Source: Nakazawaea peltata (taxonomy: Eukaryota > Ascomycota > Pichiomycetes > Alaninales > Pachysolenaceae). Taken from it: a DNA stretch of 64,000 nt. Positions 34,283-44,304 of the stretch are shown here, in pieces. The stretch spans positions 376,222 through 440,221 of the forward strand of contig BCGQ01000005.1 of NCBI GenBank assembly GCA_001599355.1. The letters run 5' to 3'. The position numbers and the translations under genes are program-made. Within the stretch, counting starts at the first letter, position 1, and each line of letters opens with the position of its first letter. Under the pieces are notes generated by a model that was given only the letters and a program-made list of their open reading frames with translations, had not been told where the DNA came from and ran no database searches.

Positions 34283-34936
34283 ATGTATAGATTCAGGTTG
34301 CCAGTGGCTAGGCAGTTGATGAGGCTGTTCTCACTGAGATCGATAATACTAAAACCGCTGCCTGAGTCGAAGAAATACGAGTTCTATGAGAAGGAACTCG
34401 AATCCGAGCAGCCTCCGATGCCGGAGGACCTGAAAGTGGTGGAATCTTCGATTGTTTTTGATACCCAGTCTCTGTCCGAAGAGGGTAAAATGAAGTTAGA
34501 GGATATATTTGGAGCTGGAGGTAAGAAACAGACCATCTCTTCACGTATGGATTTGTCATATAGAGCCCAGAACAAAATGATAGCAGGAGTCGAAGTTCCA
34601 AAGAGACCTATTGAGCCTACAAACTGTTGTGGAAGTGGATGTGTTAACTGTGTGTGGGTGATCTTTGATGATGATATGGAAGAGTGGAAGGAGCTCACCC
34701 AAGAACTGATAGAACTGTTACAAGAGCAAGATACTTCCTCGGGTCAATATGAGAAATGGCCTTTGAATTTTGATCCTCCTCCAAAGGGTTTAGATTCAAA
34801 ATTTATTCCAGATGAGTTGAAAGAACTGCCCCTGGCAGAAGTCGAGAACAACATGCCTATACAATTCTCTGTGTTCACCAACTTTGAAAGGAATAAGAAA
34901 AAGCAACATGGTTTAGATACAAAAACTACTGCATAG
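34283..34936 (+). CDS. OXLD1-like mitochondrial protein (oxidoreductase-like domain)
   Basis: 217 residues. The N-terminus is rich in Arg and hydrophobic residues (MYRFRLPVARQLMRLFSLR), a typical mitochondrial presequence. The middle holds the signature of the oxidoreductase-like domain, PIEPTNCCGSGCVNCVW, with four Cys in the CCxxxCxxC pattern. The C-terminal third is acidic and Pro-rich. Biochemical activity of this family is not established to my knowledge. It is divergent from NPL4 with 266 bases between the starts. Confidence 0.8.
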   Translation: MYRFRLPVARQLMRLFSLRSIILKPLPESKKYEFYEKELESEQPPMPEDLKVVESSIVFDTQSLSEEGKMKLEDIFGAGGKKQTISSRMDLSYRAQNKMIAGVEVPKRPIEPTNCCGSGCVNCVWVIFDDDMEEWKELTQELIELLQEQDTSSGQYEKWPLNFDPPPKGLDSKFIPDELKELPLAEVENNMPIQFSVFTNFERNKKKQHGLDTKTTA

Positions 34937-35009
34937 ACCCAAACTAGTCATCATTATTTATAAATATTCAACCGTCTATTAAGACTTTAATTTATTATAC
35001 ACATATTAT

Positions 35010-35271
35010 TTAAAATTTCTTTACTTTGACCGTAGGGGGTTTGGCTTTGACACCATAAACACATATCCACAATACAAGTCCGGCAATGGAAGCTAATCCA
35101 ATCTAAGTCAACTTGTTAGATCACATACTAAACGATTCTAAATCTCTTCATACTTACTCTAGGCAATAAATAGTCGTGGAAATAAGGACCAATGCTTATC
35201 ACTTCCACGTGGAAAAAAGCATATAATGTTCCTATGACCCAAATTGATAATACGATCTCAGTTGGAGTCAT
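35010..35271 (-). CDS. Spliced 68-residue protein with two membrane segments
   Basis: Exon 1 is 35158-35271 (ATG at 35269-35271, 38 codons). The intron is 35103-35157 (55 bases, donor GTAAGTAT, acceptor GACTTAG, a CTAAC-containing branch-like element in between). Exon 2 is 35010-35102 with TAA at the end. The product starts MTPTEIVLSIWVIGTLYAFF, giving one hydrophobic segment at about residues 6-28, then HDYLLPR at the splice junction, a second segment (about 39-55, IGLASIAGLVLWICVYG) and a basic tail ending VKVKKF. Perfect frame across a consensus intron supports a real gene. A small ER or mitochondrial membrane subunit is likely, but I do not recognise it. Confidence 0.75.
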
Positions 35272-35615
35272 CTCTGGGGTACTTGGGTACTTGTGAATCC
35301 ACTGCAGCTGTTATGAATCAGTTGATTTCTTCAAAAATCATTCCCCTCAAGATCTTCAGAGGTGAAAACGTAGCAAATAATGAAATTTTCTCTTCAATGA
35401 CTCCCTTCGATTATTAGGCGCTAGAGAATGTGCTTGAGAATTTGCGTAGCAAAAAATACAAAAAAATTCTCTTTGGTGGGGGTCGAACCTCATCTACTAA
35501 ATGAAGAGGATAAACCAATGAATGGCAATATCTTTGGCAATATGATCCGTATGACTCTCATTCCAATTCCATCACACATCCACTTGCATTCCGAACTCAA
35601 ATCCTCCATTTTGCA
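35272..35615. other. Gap between the small membrane-protein gene and U6
   Basis: 344 bases containing the U6 downstream B block and a T7 run on the minus strand just beyond it (35467-35461). A 71-codon plus-strand open frame here overlaps the U6 gene antisense and is rejected. Confidence 0.65.
35479..35489 (-). promoter_or_regulatory. Extragenic B block downstream of U6
   Basis: On the minus strand the sequence is GGTTCGACCCC, a match to the Pol III B-block consensus GGTTCGANNCC. It lies about 126 bases beyond the U6 terminator, in the same orientation. In baker's yeast SNR6 the TFIIIC B block is placed about 120 bases downstream of the gene, so position and sequence agree. No tRNA cloverleaf can be folded around it. 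Confidence 0.8.
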
Positions 35616-35720
35616 AAAAAAATTGGTTAATCTCTTTGTATAGCGTGTCATCCTTATGCAGGGGCCATGCTAATCTTCTCTGTATTGTTTCAAATTGACT
35701 AAATGTCCCGAAGGACAAAC
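35616..35720 (-). ncRNA. SNR6: U6 spliceosomal snRNA
   Basis: On the minus strand it starts near GTTTGTCCTTCGGGACATT (5' stem-loop), then TAGTCAATTTGAAACAATACAGAGA. It thus includes the invariant ACAGAGA box that pairs with 5' splice sites. AGATTAGCATGGCCCC, the TGCATAAGGATGACACGC region and TACAAAGAGATT then lead into a run of eight T (35622-35615), a Pol III terminator. The AGC-containing segment resembles the catalytic-triad region of other U6 RNAs. Length of about 105 bases fits. A TATA element upstream and a B block downstream complete the Pol III arrangement. The exact 5' base is estimated. Confidence 0.95.
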
Positions 35721-35740
35721 AGCTTTACGAAATTTATGGA

Positions 35741-35746
35741 ATATAT
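35741..35746 (-). promoter_or_regulatory. TATA box of U6
   Basis: TATAT on the minus strand (within ATGATATATTCC) lies about 21-27 bases upstream of the estimated U6 5' end, the spacing used by Pol III TATA-dependent snRNA genes. Confidence 0.6.
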
Positions 35747-35896
35747 CATGAGTGTGAGTAAACATCCTAATTTGGAATTCCAGGGGCTGTGTCAAACCAA
35801 AATTTCTAGCTTTTTCTGCTACAAACGCACATTTTTATTTAATTAATTAATTCACCTCTCATCACTAAATATTAATCTCATCTGATTGCATTTAAA

Positions 35897-36703
35897 ATGT
35901 CTACTAAAGCCGATCAAGCTAACGCCAATCAACTGCAATACACCCCATTACTGGAGCCTCCATTATACAGCCCTGATGGGTCGAGTTCACAACCTGTAAG
36001 AGACTTCAATGACAACTTGCCACCTGACTTCAAATACTCCACAAGTGTTGCTTCATGTGACATCGAGATTAGACAGATCTTCATTAGAAAAGTCTATTCG
36101 TTATTGTCGATGCAATTATTCATCACCTTCTTGACAGGCTTGGTCATCTTCTATAATGAACCATTGAAACTCTGGTGTTTGAATAACACTTGGTTGCTCT
36201 TTGTCGCCATGTTTGGCGCTATTGGATTTATGATTGCCGCCTTCTTCAAATCCAGGTCTTATCCTCATAATTTGTTATTGTTGACTGGATTTACTGTTTG
36301 CGAGAGTTATTGTGTCGCTTTGGCAACTTCTTTATATGATACCAACATTGTTTTACAACTGATATTAATCACTGTCATTGTATTTGTCGCATTGACAGTC
36401 TATTCTTTACAAACCAAATATGATTTCACTGCTTGGCAAACTTACATGTCGGCCACATTTTTCATTTTCTTCTCTGTTGGATTGGTTTACATGTTATTAC
36501 CACACAATTCGACTTCTGAGATTGTTTATTCTTCAGTTGGAGCTCTCGTATTTGGAGCCTTCATTTTGATCGATACCCAACAAATCATGAAACATTATCA
36601 CCCAGAAGAAGAAATCGCAGCTACTATCACTTTATATTTGGACATTATTAACTTGTTCTTGTATGTGTTGAGGATCTTAGCCGCTACACAAGAGCGTGAT
36701 TAG
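35897..36703 (+). CDS. BXI1: BXI1, Bax-inhibitor-1/TMBIM-family membrane protein
   Basis: 268 residues; baker's yeast Ybh3/Bxi1 has 297. A soluble Pro-rich N-terminus of about 55 residues is followed by EIRQIFIRKVYSLLSMQL, the family entry motif, and seven hydrophobic segments. The C-terminal signature IDTQQIMKHYHPEEEIAATI is followed by a last segment with LYLDIINLFLYVLRIL. The family acts in ER/vacuole calcium and stress responses. It is divergent from U6, with about 176 bases between their starts. Confidence 0.95.
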   Translation: MSTKADQANANQLQYTPLLEPPLYSPDGSSSQPVRDFNDNLPPDFKYSTSVASCDIEIRQIFIRKVYSLLSMQLFITFLTGLVIFYNEPLKLWCLNNTWLLFVAMFGAIGFMIAAFFKSRSYPHNLLLLTGFTVCESYCVALATSLYDTNIVLQLILITVIVFVALTVYSLQTKYDFTAWQTYMSATFFIFFSVGLVYMLLPHNSTSEIVYSSVGALVFGAFILIDTQQIMKHYHPEEEIAATITLYLDIINLFLYVLRILAATQERD

Positions 36704-36764
36704 ATTGACTATATATATTATTAATTTTATTGATGACCATATGAATGATTAACACCAATTATGA

Positions 36765-37976
36765 TTAGTTAGTTTTCTTTGTTTCTTCTTCCTCGGACTC
36801 GTCATCACTTCTTTCATCCTTGACGATATCTAAGAAGACAAATCTATAGGCGATTCTGAAGATCAATGCTAACCAATACAGGTTAACTAATTGTAAGGCG
36901 AAAAGTAAGACGAATACGATTGGTTGGGCGATCCAACATTTATATTGTTGTTCTTCCCAATTCAAATCGAATCTACCAACGGTTCTAAACTCGGTCAAAA
37001 CAGACCATAAAATCTTCAAGTTCAAGTAGTGTCTCAAGTAGACCCAAATAACAATGAAGAGAGCAAAGAAAGGACCGATGAGAATGGAGTCCAAATAGTT
37101 CAACGTCTTGGACAACAGCAAGAAGAAGTCACTGATATCCATAGTGATATAGACGGCAATACCCATCCAGGTGAAATGGAATCTATAACTACAGAAAATC
37201 AACAGGATAGTCACGATATGATGGAAAACCAACTCTTTGAAATCCTTTCTTGGAGCTTCAACTTGTAACAGTAAAAGTACCGACTGTTGAGCCCAGAACA
37301 GCAGTTGACCCAAATAATATACCTTGAATAAAAACTCATGAGATTTATGAGGATACTCGGTGTAGAATTCGGTAGTATTGAAGTACCACAATGGCATCGT
37401 ACTCATAATGTATAAACCGAGAGGACCACTGATTCCATAGTAACACATACTGAAAGTCTGTTCCATGAATCTCTTTATCTTTCCCTCTTTAACAATACCG
37501 AATTTGATAGCCATTGGACGCAAGAAGAATTGCATCAAGAATTCTCTATAGAAAGTGAAGAAGATCATATAGAAACCAACAAAAAGGAAATCCTTAGGAC
37601 CTTTACCATACATTCTTGGCTCGGTATCAGGAATCTCGTAAGAAACAGTGACAAAGGCATGTAACACATTGGATTCAGTATAATTTCCCGACAAAAAGTA
37701 GGCCAGGTACACAACCACCATAATGATCAGAGGAGTCAACCAAGTGAATCTGGAATTCAATTCGACAAAAGAGAGCCAAAACTTCTTGACAACAGAAGAG
37801 TTACTTCCGATGCTTTCCTCCAATTTCTCCAGACGAGCTCTTTTCAATTGCTCGACTCTATCACTGGAGGCCATTGTTTGTAACGAAGGAGCTGTAGTGT
37901 CACCAAGTGTGACGGTACCTAAAGATGAGTTGCGACGGCGTCTAGTGTTACGCGCCGATGAAGATGAGTGGGACAT
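36765..37976 (-). CDS. LAG1: Ceramide synthase subunit, LAG1/LAC1 family
   Basis: 403 residues from the ATG at 37974-37976. It joins a very-long-chain fatty acyl-CoA to a sphingoid base in the ER. After an Arg/Ser-rich cytosolic N-terminus there are about seven membrane segments forming a TLC domain. The Lag1 motif with FHHIVTILLIFCSY and ITMDISDFFLLLSKTLNYL includes the catalytic His-His and two conserved Asp. The acidic Ser-containing tail (DERSDDESEEEETKKTN) resembles the CK2-regulated tail of Lag1/Lac1. Whether it is the LAG1 or LAC1 orthologue cannot be settled here. Its product feeds the AUR1 reaction; AUR1 lies 18 kb away. Confidence 0.9.
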   Translation of the reverse strand: MSHSSSSARNTRRRRNSSLGTVTLGDTTAPSLQTMASSDRVEQLKRARLEKLEESIGSNSSVVKKFWLSFVELNSRFTWLTPLIIMVVVYLAYFLSGNYTESNVLHAFVTVSYEIPDTEPRMYGKGPKDFLFVGFYMIFFTFYREFLMQFFLRPMAIKFGIVKEGKIKRFMEQTFSMCYYGISGPLGLYIMSTMPLWYFNTTEFYTEYPHKSHEFLFKVYYLGQLLFWAQQSVLLLLQVEAPRKDFKELVFHHIVTILLIFCSYRFHFTWMGIAVYITMDISDFFLLLSKTLNYLDSILIGPFFALFIVIWVYLRHYLNLKILWSVLTEFRTVGRFDLNWEEQQYKCWIAQPIVFVLLFALQLVNLYWLALIFRIAYRFVFLDIVKDERSDDESEEEETKKTN

Positions 37977-38579
37977 ATTATGGAAATTTGAAGAGACTGG
38001 AAATTTAGGAAATTGAAATAGCCAGTATTTGAATCTTGTGCGATGATAACGCTGCTCAATCCAACAGTTCAGATCAATCAAACTTCTGTCTAATACAGCC
38101 AATCGATCGAAATATAAACAAGCTCGAAAATTTTGTTGTTGGGATAGGGAAGTTGTAATTTGCTCAGAAGATGAGGGGCTAAGGGGCTGAGCTAAGGAGA
38201 TAAAGGGCAGAAAATGAGGGAAGAAAAGGGATAAAGGGCAGAATACGAAGCTAAAGAGCGTTAAAGGAGGTAAGGGAGATAATGACAGGGGGGAGGAGTT
38301 GTATTGAGGGGAGAGATTGCATAGGAGGGGGGTGAATGCGAAGGAGGAAGTACGGGGAAGTACGGGAACGTAGTAGTGAACACCCGGAGATACACAACAA
38401 GCGAAGGGATGACTATTGATAAGGTCAAATGACTAAGAAGGGGGTAAAAGAGAAAGGGCCAGGAGAAAGGGGGTAAGGGCAAATACGAAGAACCAAACAC
38501 CAAATTCCAAAGGGGTAACTGGCCACCCAATCTAATTATCTACTACCTACATTCTCTCAATAAACACAATCTATAAATA
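37977..38579. other. Purine-rich intergenic region upstream of the ceramide synthase gene
   Basis: 603 bases between minus-strand genes. The plus strand at about 38165-38520 is unusually rich in G and A (units like AAAGGGCAGAA, GGGGCTGAG and GGAGGTAAGGGAGATA). No gene is seen. Confidence 0.6.
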
Positions 38580-39910
38580 CTAATTCTTCTTGCCCTTCTT
38601 CTTCTTCTTCTTCTTTGAATTTTTACCTCCCCCATTAGTAGTAGGGGCAGCATTGGAAGTAGAAGGAGAAAGCCAGGACGAGTCGTGCGCACCATTTACC
38701 GGATCTGTGGATTGTGGGGGTTCGGAAGCTTCCGAGGTATTAAGAGGATCCACTTTAATATCCAGCTGTGGTTCTTCTATGGAGGTGTCCAGTTGATCAT
38801 CCAGTTGTATTGATGGAGACAGCTGTGATGGAGGCAGCTGTTTCTTAGAAGCCTTTCGGCTTTCTCCATTACTGGACCCCTTTCTTTGATTATTTGAACT
38901 TGATTTCTAGAGCTTGGATGACGTTGTAAATCTCCATTCTTTGCACGACCAATTGGTGAAGGGGTATCTCTAGTTTTCTTTACATTAAGTTGCAGATCCA
39001 ATTGATGAGTCAAACTTGCAGGTAATGTTAATGAAACTGGAGCAGGCAGTTCCAATTCGGTATCTTCTTGGGTATTCTCTTCCTGAATTTCTTGTGGCTC
39101 TTCATTTTCACTATTAGATCTGATCTCATCACCATTAACTACAGGTAATTCTCTATTAGTATCCTTCAATATCTGCTCACACTCACTTAAAACAGCCTTT
39201 GTCTTCTCACCATGATCTTTAGCCGCAAGTGCCAACATCTCTAACACCTTGGTAATCGCATTATTCTTCTTCATATACAGAGTTTCTAACTTTTTGGATT
39301 TGGTGTTGAGTTTATCAAATAACATATGGAACTCATCATTAGTACTCTCCACAGTCTCAAGACTCTTCTTAAGTGAAGCTTCACGTCTTTGTAGCTGTTG
39401 TTCGAATCCTTCTTTCACCATTTGAATCTCATTCTCAAAATGACTCTTATAATGTTTTTGCAGATTCACCAAGGCATCGTATTGAGCCTTCAAAACCTCA
39501 TACTCTCCCATAATACGAGTCTCATTTTCCTGCAATTTCTTCACCTTAGATTCAGCAGCTTTATTCTTGAGCTCCAAATCATCGACATTCGACACCAAAT
39601 CTGTCCATTGCTGCTCCAAATCTTTGATCCTTCTATTCTTACTCAGTAACATGGAGTTCATCACATCATTCTCATGCTTGATATTGGCCAAAGTCTCCAC
39701 CATTTGTTGAGATCTTTGGCTGAGCACATCATGTTTCCTTCTATATTCACGTACATTGATCTCAGACTTCTCCAATGACACTTTCAATTCATCTATTTCC
39801 GAATGAAGTCCGTCGATGACCCTCGTTGTTTTAGATTTGGCCGCGGATGACATTTTATTGGGTGTCAGAGGTTCCAAAACCGCAAAATTCTCCTTATCAA
39901 GGCCACTCAT
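38580..39910 (-). CDS. SHE3: SHE3, adaptor of mRNA transport, with an apparent -1 frame break near the C-terminus
   Basis: From the ATG at 39908-39910 the first frame gives 377 residues to a stop at 38777. The protein links the type V myosin Myo4 to She2-mRNA particles. About 190 residues of coiled coil (from TRVIDGLHSEIDELKVSLEK) match She3, and a Pro/Ser-rich RNA-binding-type tail follows. The last 25 or so residues of this frame (rich in Cys, His and Trp) look out of place. The -1 frame, open from 38906 to a TAG at 38580-38582, instead encodes 108 residues with RKGSSNGESRKASKK and a final KKKKKKKGKKN, which fit the tail far better. So either one base is missing in this assembly near 38902-38908 (GAAATC run), or the allele or mechanism truly shifts. 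No classic slippery heptamer is seen. Confidence 0.8.
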
Positions 39911-40307
39911 ATACTGGGGATGTCGTGATATGTTGGTGACTTTCTGCTTACTGGACCTTCACTACCGACCTTTGTTCTCAGTTAACTCACAAGAGCTGGA
40001 CGCTGATTGAATTTTTGTTAGCGCCTTGACCTTTTTTTTTCTCAGTAAATTTGTGCCCTTGTTTATTTATGTTTTACTGGATTTGTGGGGCATATTGGGG
40101 AGGGCAAATGGATCTGCCCTAAATCAACACAAAAACAGGGGCGGTTCGAAAACAGGGGCTGTCCAGTATCAGGAACCTCGAGGATCAACAGCAGCCCACC
40201 AGCAACAACCTTGAATATAAAGACTCAGATACTTACCATTCACTACTACCACTACCATCTCCTACAATTACACATCTACTCCACTATTCAAATCTCTCAA
40301 TTACTTT
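39911..40307. other. Upstream region of SHE3
   Basis: 397 bases. An ATG|GTAAGTATC on the minus strand at 40237-40239 resembles a start codon followed by a splice donor, but no convincing acceptor joins it to SHE3. Nothing else is seen. Confidence 0.5.
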
Positions 40308-41927
40308 TTACATACCAAATTGTTTCATCATATTCTGCATCATACCAGGATTTTGCATCATTTGTTGAACTTGAGGACTATTCATCATTTGTTGCATAGC
40401 TTGAGGATTCTGCATCATATTCTTCAATTGCTCTTCACCAGCTGCTCCTCCCATCATATTTCTCAACATTGGATTGTTTTTAATATTGGCCATTGCTCTT
40501 TGCATGTTGGCAGGGTTCATCATACTAGCCATTCTACTTGGGTTCATGCCTCCAGGAGCAGCTCCTCCTGGCATTCCTGGCATACCTCCAGCTCCTGCAA
40601 CGTTAGAAACCATACCTTCCATAGCACGTTGTTGCATAAGTACCATTTCTACTTCACCTACAGAGGTACCAGATCCTCTAGCAACTCTTACAATTCTCTC
40701 TGGATTCTCAATAAAGATTCTACCATCACTTTGTAACTCCTCTTTGGTCATCGAGTCCATAATGTAGATCATTCTCTTCATCATTAATGCAGTATCTTCC
40801 TCTCCCAGCTTATCCAACAGCCCCATTCCTCCAGGTAACATCCTGGCAATCTTTGACAATGGTCCCATCTTCATCATATTGTTTATTTGATTCTGGAAGT
40901 CTTGTAAGGTGAATTTACCTTCACTAATATTCTTCATCGTATCTTTCTGATCCAAATTTAATGACTGAACATGCTCGATCAACCCTTGAATATCTCCAAT
41001 TCCCAATAATTTGGAAATGAAATTTCTTGGACTGAATGTCTCCAAATCTGTTACATGTTCACCAGTACCAATAAATATGATAGGAGTCTTGGTAGCGGCA
41101 ACAGAAGAGATGGCACCACCACCTTTAGCATGACCATCCATTTTAGTGATGATGATAGCACCGAAATTAGAAGCATCTTTGAAAGCCTTAGCTTGACTCT
41201 CGGCCAGTTGTCCAATAGAAGCATCTAAAACCATAATAGTTTGTTGTGGATTAACAGCTTCACCAATTTGTACCATTTCTTCAAAAAGCAGATCCTCTTG
41301 TCTATGTCTACCGGAGGTATCAACGATGATCACTTCGAATTTCTCTTTCTTGAACTTCTCAACACCATCACGACTCACTTTAACAGGATCTGTCTCGGTA
41401 TAAGAACCATAGTATGGAATCTTAGCCTTAGTAGCGTTTTGCTTCAATTGGTCAAAAGCACCAGCTCTGAAAGTATCAGCACATACTAACCCAACTTTGA
41501 ATCCTCTTCTTTGATAATATACAGCCAACTTGGTACATGTAGTAGTCTTACCGGAACCTTGTAAACCAACAAACATAATAACATTGGACTGCTTCTTCTT
41601 TGGCTTGAACCCAACTTCCTTCTTACCTTTATCATCGTCATAAGTCAGGAAATCAACCAAATTACATAACTCATCGAAGACAACCTTCTTCACCAACTTC
41701 TTCTTATCCAGGGATTTGTTACTTTCGGTTTCTAATTGAATATTCTTCTTGATCTTTTCTCTCAATTTCATCACCAACTTCACGTTGACATCACTCTCTA
41801 ATAAAGCGTTACAAATCTCCTTTAACATGGAGTTGATAGCCTCTTGATCGACCGATGAGCCGGTCGACTTGCCGAGGTTATCATTGAGCGCAGAGTTGAT
41901 ACGCCTACTTAAATCACCTAACACCAT
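40308..41927 (-). CDS. SRP54: SRP54, GTPase subunit of the signal recognition particle
   Basis: 539 residues from the ATG at 41925-41927; baker's yeast Srp54 has 541. It binds signal sequences as they leave the ribosome and docks at the SRP receptor. The N domain is at about residues 1-90. The G domain holds GLQGSGKTT (G1), [18 protein letters not shown] (G3), [11 protein letters not shown] (G4) and IFIGTGEH. The Met-rich M domain binds SRP RNA and signal peptides and ends with repeated Met/Gln/Asn runs. A CTG codon at residue 241 falls on the Ala of SIGQAxE, a nearly invariant position, supporting CTG as Ala. Confidence 0.97.
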   Translation of the reverse strand: MVLGDLSRRINSALNDNLGKSTGSSVDQEAINSMLKEICNALLESDVNVKLVMKLREKIKKNIQLETESNKSLDKKKLVKKVVFDELCNLVDFLTYDDDKGKKEVGFKPKKKQSNVIMFVGLQGSGKTTTCTKLAVYYQRRGFKVGLVCADTFRAGAFDQLKQNATKAKIPYYGSYTETDPVKVSRDGVEKFKKEKFEVIIVDTSGRHRQEDLLFEEMVQIGEAVNPQQTIMVLDASIGQLAESQAKAFKDASNFGAIIITKMDGHAKGGGAISSVAATKTPIIFIGTGEHVTDLETFSPRNFISKLLGIGDIQGLIEHVQSLNLDQKDTMKNISEGKFTLQDFQNQINNMMKMGPLSKIARMLPGGMGLLDKLGEEDTALMMKRMIYIMDSMTKEELQSDGRIFIENPERIVRVARGSGTSVGEVEMVLMQQRAMEGMVSNVAGAGGMPGMPGGAAPGGMNPSRMASMMNPANMQRAMANIKNNPMLRNMMGGAAGEEQLKNMMQNPQAMQQMMNSPQVQQMMQNPGMMQNMMKQFGM

Positions 41928-42234
41928 TACTGATTGAACTAACCTTAAGATTAACCGCTGAAGGATCACTATCAAAATTTTTTATCGTCGAATGGAAGAT
42001 TCAAATGGGAGCCCTTGTATTTCCTGATGAGGATAAAATGGAAGGAATATAAACAGCCCTTAAACTGCTTATTACGGAAACAGCAGAAGGTGGCAACTAA
42101 CAGCCCCAATATCACCTATTTAAGATATTATTTTTCACAGCCCCAATTCCCAAAGGCACTGCCCAATTTAAGCGGTCTCGCCTATTCGAAAGACCAATCA
42201 ATATCACAGCTCTCCAACCTACAACTTAAACATC
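41928..42234. other. Divergent promoter between SRP54 and HSE1
   Basis: 307 bases separate the two start codons. Nothing distinctive beyond AT-rich promoter sequence is seen. Confidence 0.55.
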
Positions 42235-44117
42235 ATGTTCCGTTCATCTTCAGAGTTACCTAATCCATTGATACCGGCTATTAGTAAGTAACAGTCGGAT
42301 CCCGGCTCGATTGTGCCGGATCCCGCCCCCTCGTGCCCCCCTACTCTCCTCCCATACTAACCGCCCATACAGATAAGGCCACTAGTGAGACATTGACCCA
42401 AGATAATTGGGAATATATCTTAGATGCGTGTGATCAAGTCTCATCGGATCCGGAAAATGGAGCTCATAACGCCATCCTCGCCATCGAGAAACGATTGAAA
42501 CTCAAAGATGGTAACGTTTTATTAAGAACGCTCTCATTAATCACGGCGTTAGCCGAGAACTGTGGATCAAAGATGAAGCAAGAGATCGCCACTACTAAAT
42601 TTTGTACGATTTTGAAGGATTTGATCAAGGATAAGTCGACTTATCTTCCTATAAAGCATGAGATCATCGAAATGTTGGGTCAATTGACCAGATCATTTGC
42701 TAATGATCCAAGTTTACGTATTGTATCCGATACTTATAAAGATTTGAAGTTGAGTTATCCGGGATTATTTTCCGGTGCTACTCCACAGAAGCCTCAGAAA
42801 CATGATTTGACTCTGGAAGATAGACTGAGAGAGCAAGAAGAGTTGGATTTAGCTTTAAAATTGTCATTGCAAGAGTATGAAACTAAGCAAGGACCATCTT
42901 CTAGAGCACCTTCTCAGCTGCTGCAAGGACAAACTGCTCCCCTGACAGCACTGACAACATCATCTCAGCTGAATACCACCCTGAATGTCCCTGTAAGTGA
43001 GAACAGTGATTCCAATATCGCTACTGTTTCTCGTGTTAAAGCATTGTACGATTTAACTTCTTATGAAGCCGATGAATTATCTTTCAAGAAAGGTGATATC
43101 ATTACTGTAATTGAAAGTGTATATAGAGATTGGTGGCGTGGTTCATTGAATGGGAAGATCGGAATATTCCCATTGAATTATGTCACCCCATTGAAGGAGC
43201 CAACTACTGAAGAGTTAATGGAAGAATTGAAACTGGAACATCAGCTTTTAACTAAGAGCACCGAAGTTGAGAAATTGTTATCACTCTTGTCTAGTTTCTC
43301 TACTAGATTGGTCAATGGCAAGGTTAGTAATGAGGAGTTATCCTCTATGGTCCAAGATGATCAGTTATCTAGTTTCTACAAAGATGTTGTTAGTTTGAGA
43401 CCACAATTGGCTAAATTGATTGAGAAATATTCGGTAAAGAGAGACGAAATGATCTCTTTGAATCGTAAATTGGTTGATAGTGAACGTTTATACAATGAAT
43501 TGATGGAAAGTAGTTTTAATAGATTCACTACTTCAGTTCCTCAACAGCAATATCAGTATCCTCCAAGTGGATATCCTCAGACACAGGGGAGGGTATATAG
43601 TCAACAACATCCTCAACAGTACCCACAACAACATCCTCAACAGCGCCCTCAACAAGTTGCGCCTCAACAAGTTGCGCCTCAACAAGTTGCACCTCAGCAG
43701 GTTGCTCCACAGCAACCACACCCTCAACAATCTGCTCCACAACAAGTCACACCACAACAAGCTCCACCACAACAATTCTCTCAACCTCAAACATCAACTT
43801 ACCCCCCTCGTGCTTCAATTGGTAGCCAATATGCCGTATCTCCAATGACTAAACCTTCCATTCCTCAAACTCCTTCATCTGAACCACCAGCAACTACCTT
43901 CCCTCAACAACGCTCCACTCAAACTTACTACAATGCCTACCCTCAACCTCATTCTGTCTCTAATTCAGCAGCAAATTCTCCTATGCCTCAAAACAGTTAC
44001 CCAAATTTCCAGGCCTCTACAGCCTCCACGCCAACAACCAGCCTGCCTCTGCATCAGACTCTGTATCAGACTCCTACCCAACAACTGCTGCCTCCATATC
44101 CAAACTACGGCATCTAA
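42235..44117 (+). CDS. HSE1: HSE1, ESCRT-0 subunit (VHS-UIM-SH3), spliced
   Basis: Exon 1 is 42235-42283. The intron is 42284-42372 (89 bases, donor GTAAGT, TACTAAC branch at 42355-42361, acceptor ACAG). Exon 2 is 42373-44117. The product has 597 residues. With Vps27 it sorts ubiquitylated cargo at endosomes. A VHS domain (about 17-150) begins with AINKATSETLTQDNWEYI across the splice junction. A UIM (EEQEELDLALKLSLQEYE in essence, about 165-185), an SH3 domain (about 226-285, ALYDLTSYEADELSF and DWWRGSLNGKIGIFP) and a helical GAT-like part (about 290-400) follow. The Gln/Pro-rich tail includes four or five tandem PQQVA units encoded at about 43648-43712. Without the intron the first 40 bases of exon 2 would be preceded by unrelated in-frame sequence. 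Confidence 0.95.
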
Positions 44118-44304
44118 TAATTAATGAATGCACTTTATATGATATATCTTGTAGTAGGTCTTAAAAGTAATTTTCCCGGCCCAAATTAGGCGGAGAGACT
44201 CCAATGCTTTGCGCGGGAGACCCCAAGGGATTTCTTGCCTACGAAAATGAGCTGAATTATCCAGCGATTCAGCTTAGGTTCAGTTAAGAACATAGTGGCG
44301 GATC

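Noticed and set aside
35461-35545. A tRNA gene on the minus strand suggested by GGTTCGACCCC
   Set aside because: The arms around the B box do not pair and no A box or acceptor stem fits. The U6 downstream B block explains it.
35428-35643. 71-codon plus-strand open frame
   Set aside because: It overlaps the U6 gene antisense and the B block; no protein features.
40231-40239. ATG followed by GTAAGT as a first exon for SHE3
   Set aside because: One CAG lies in frame just before the SHE3 ATG, but no CTAAC branch precedes it at normal distance. SHE3 is complete at its N-terminus.
43533-43790. Minus-strand frames opposite the HSE1 tail
   Set aside because: They are shadows of the PQQVA repeat in HSE1.
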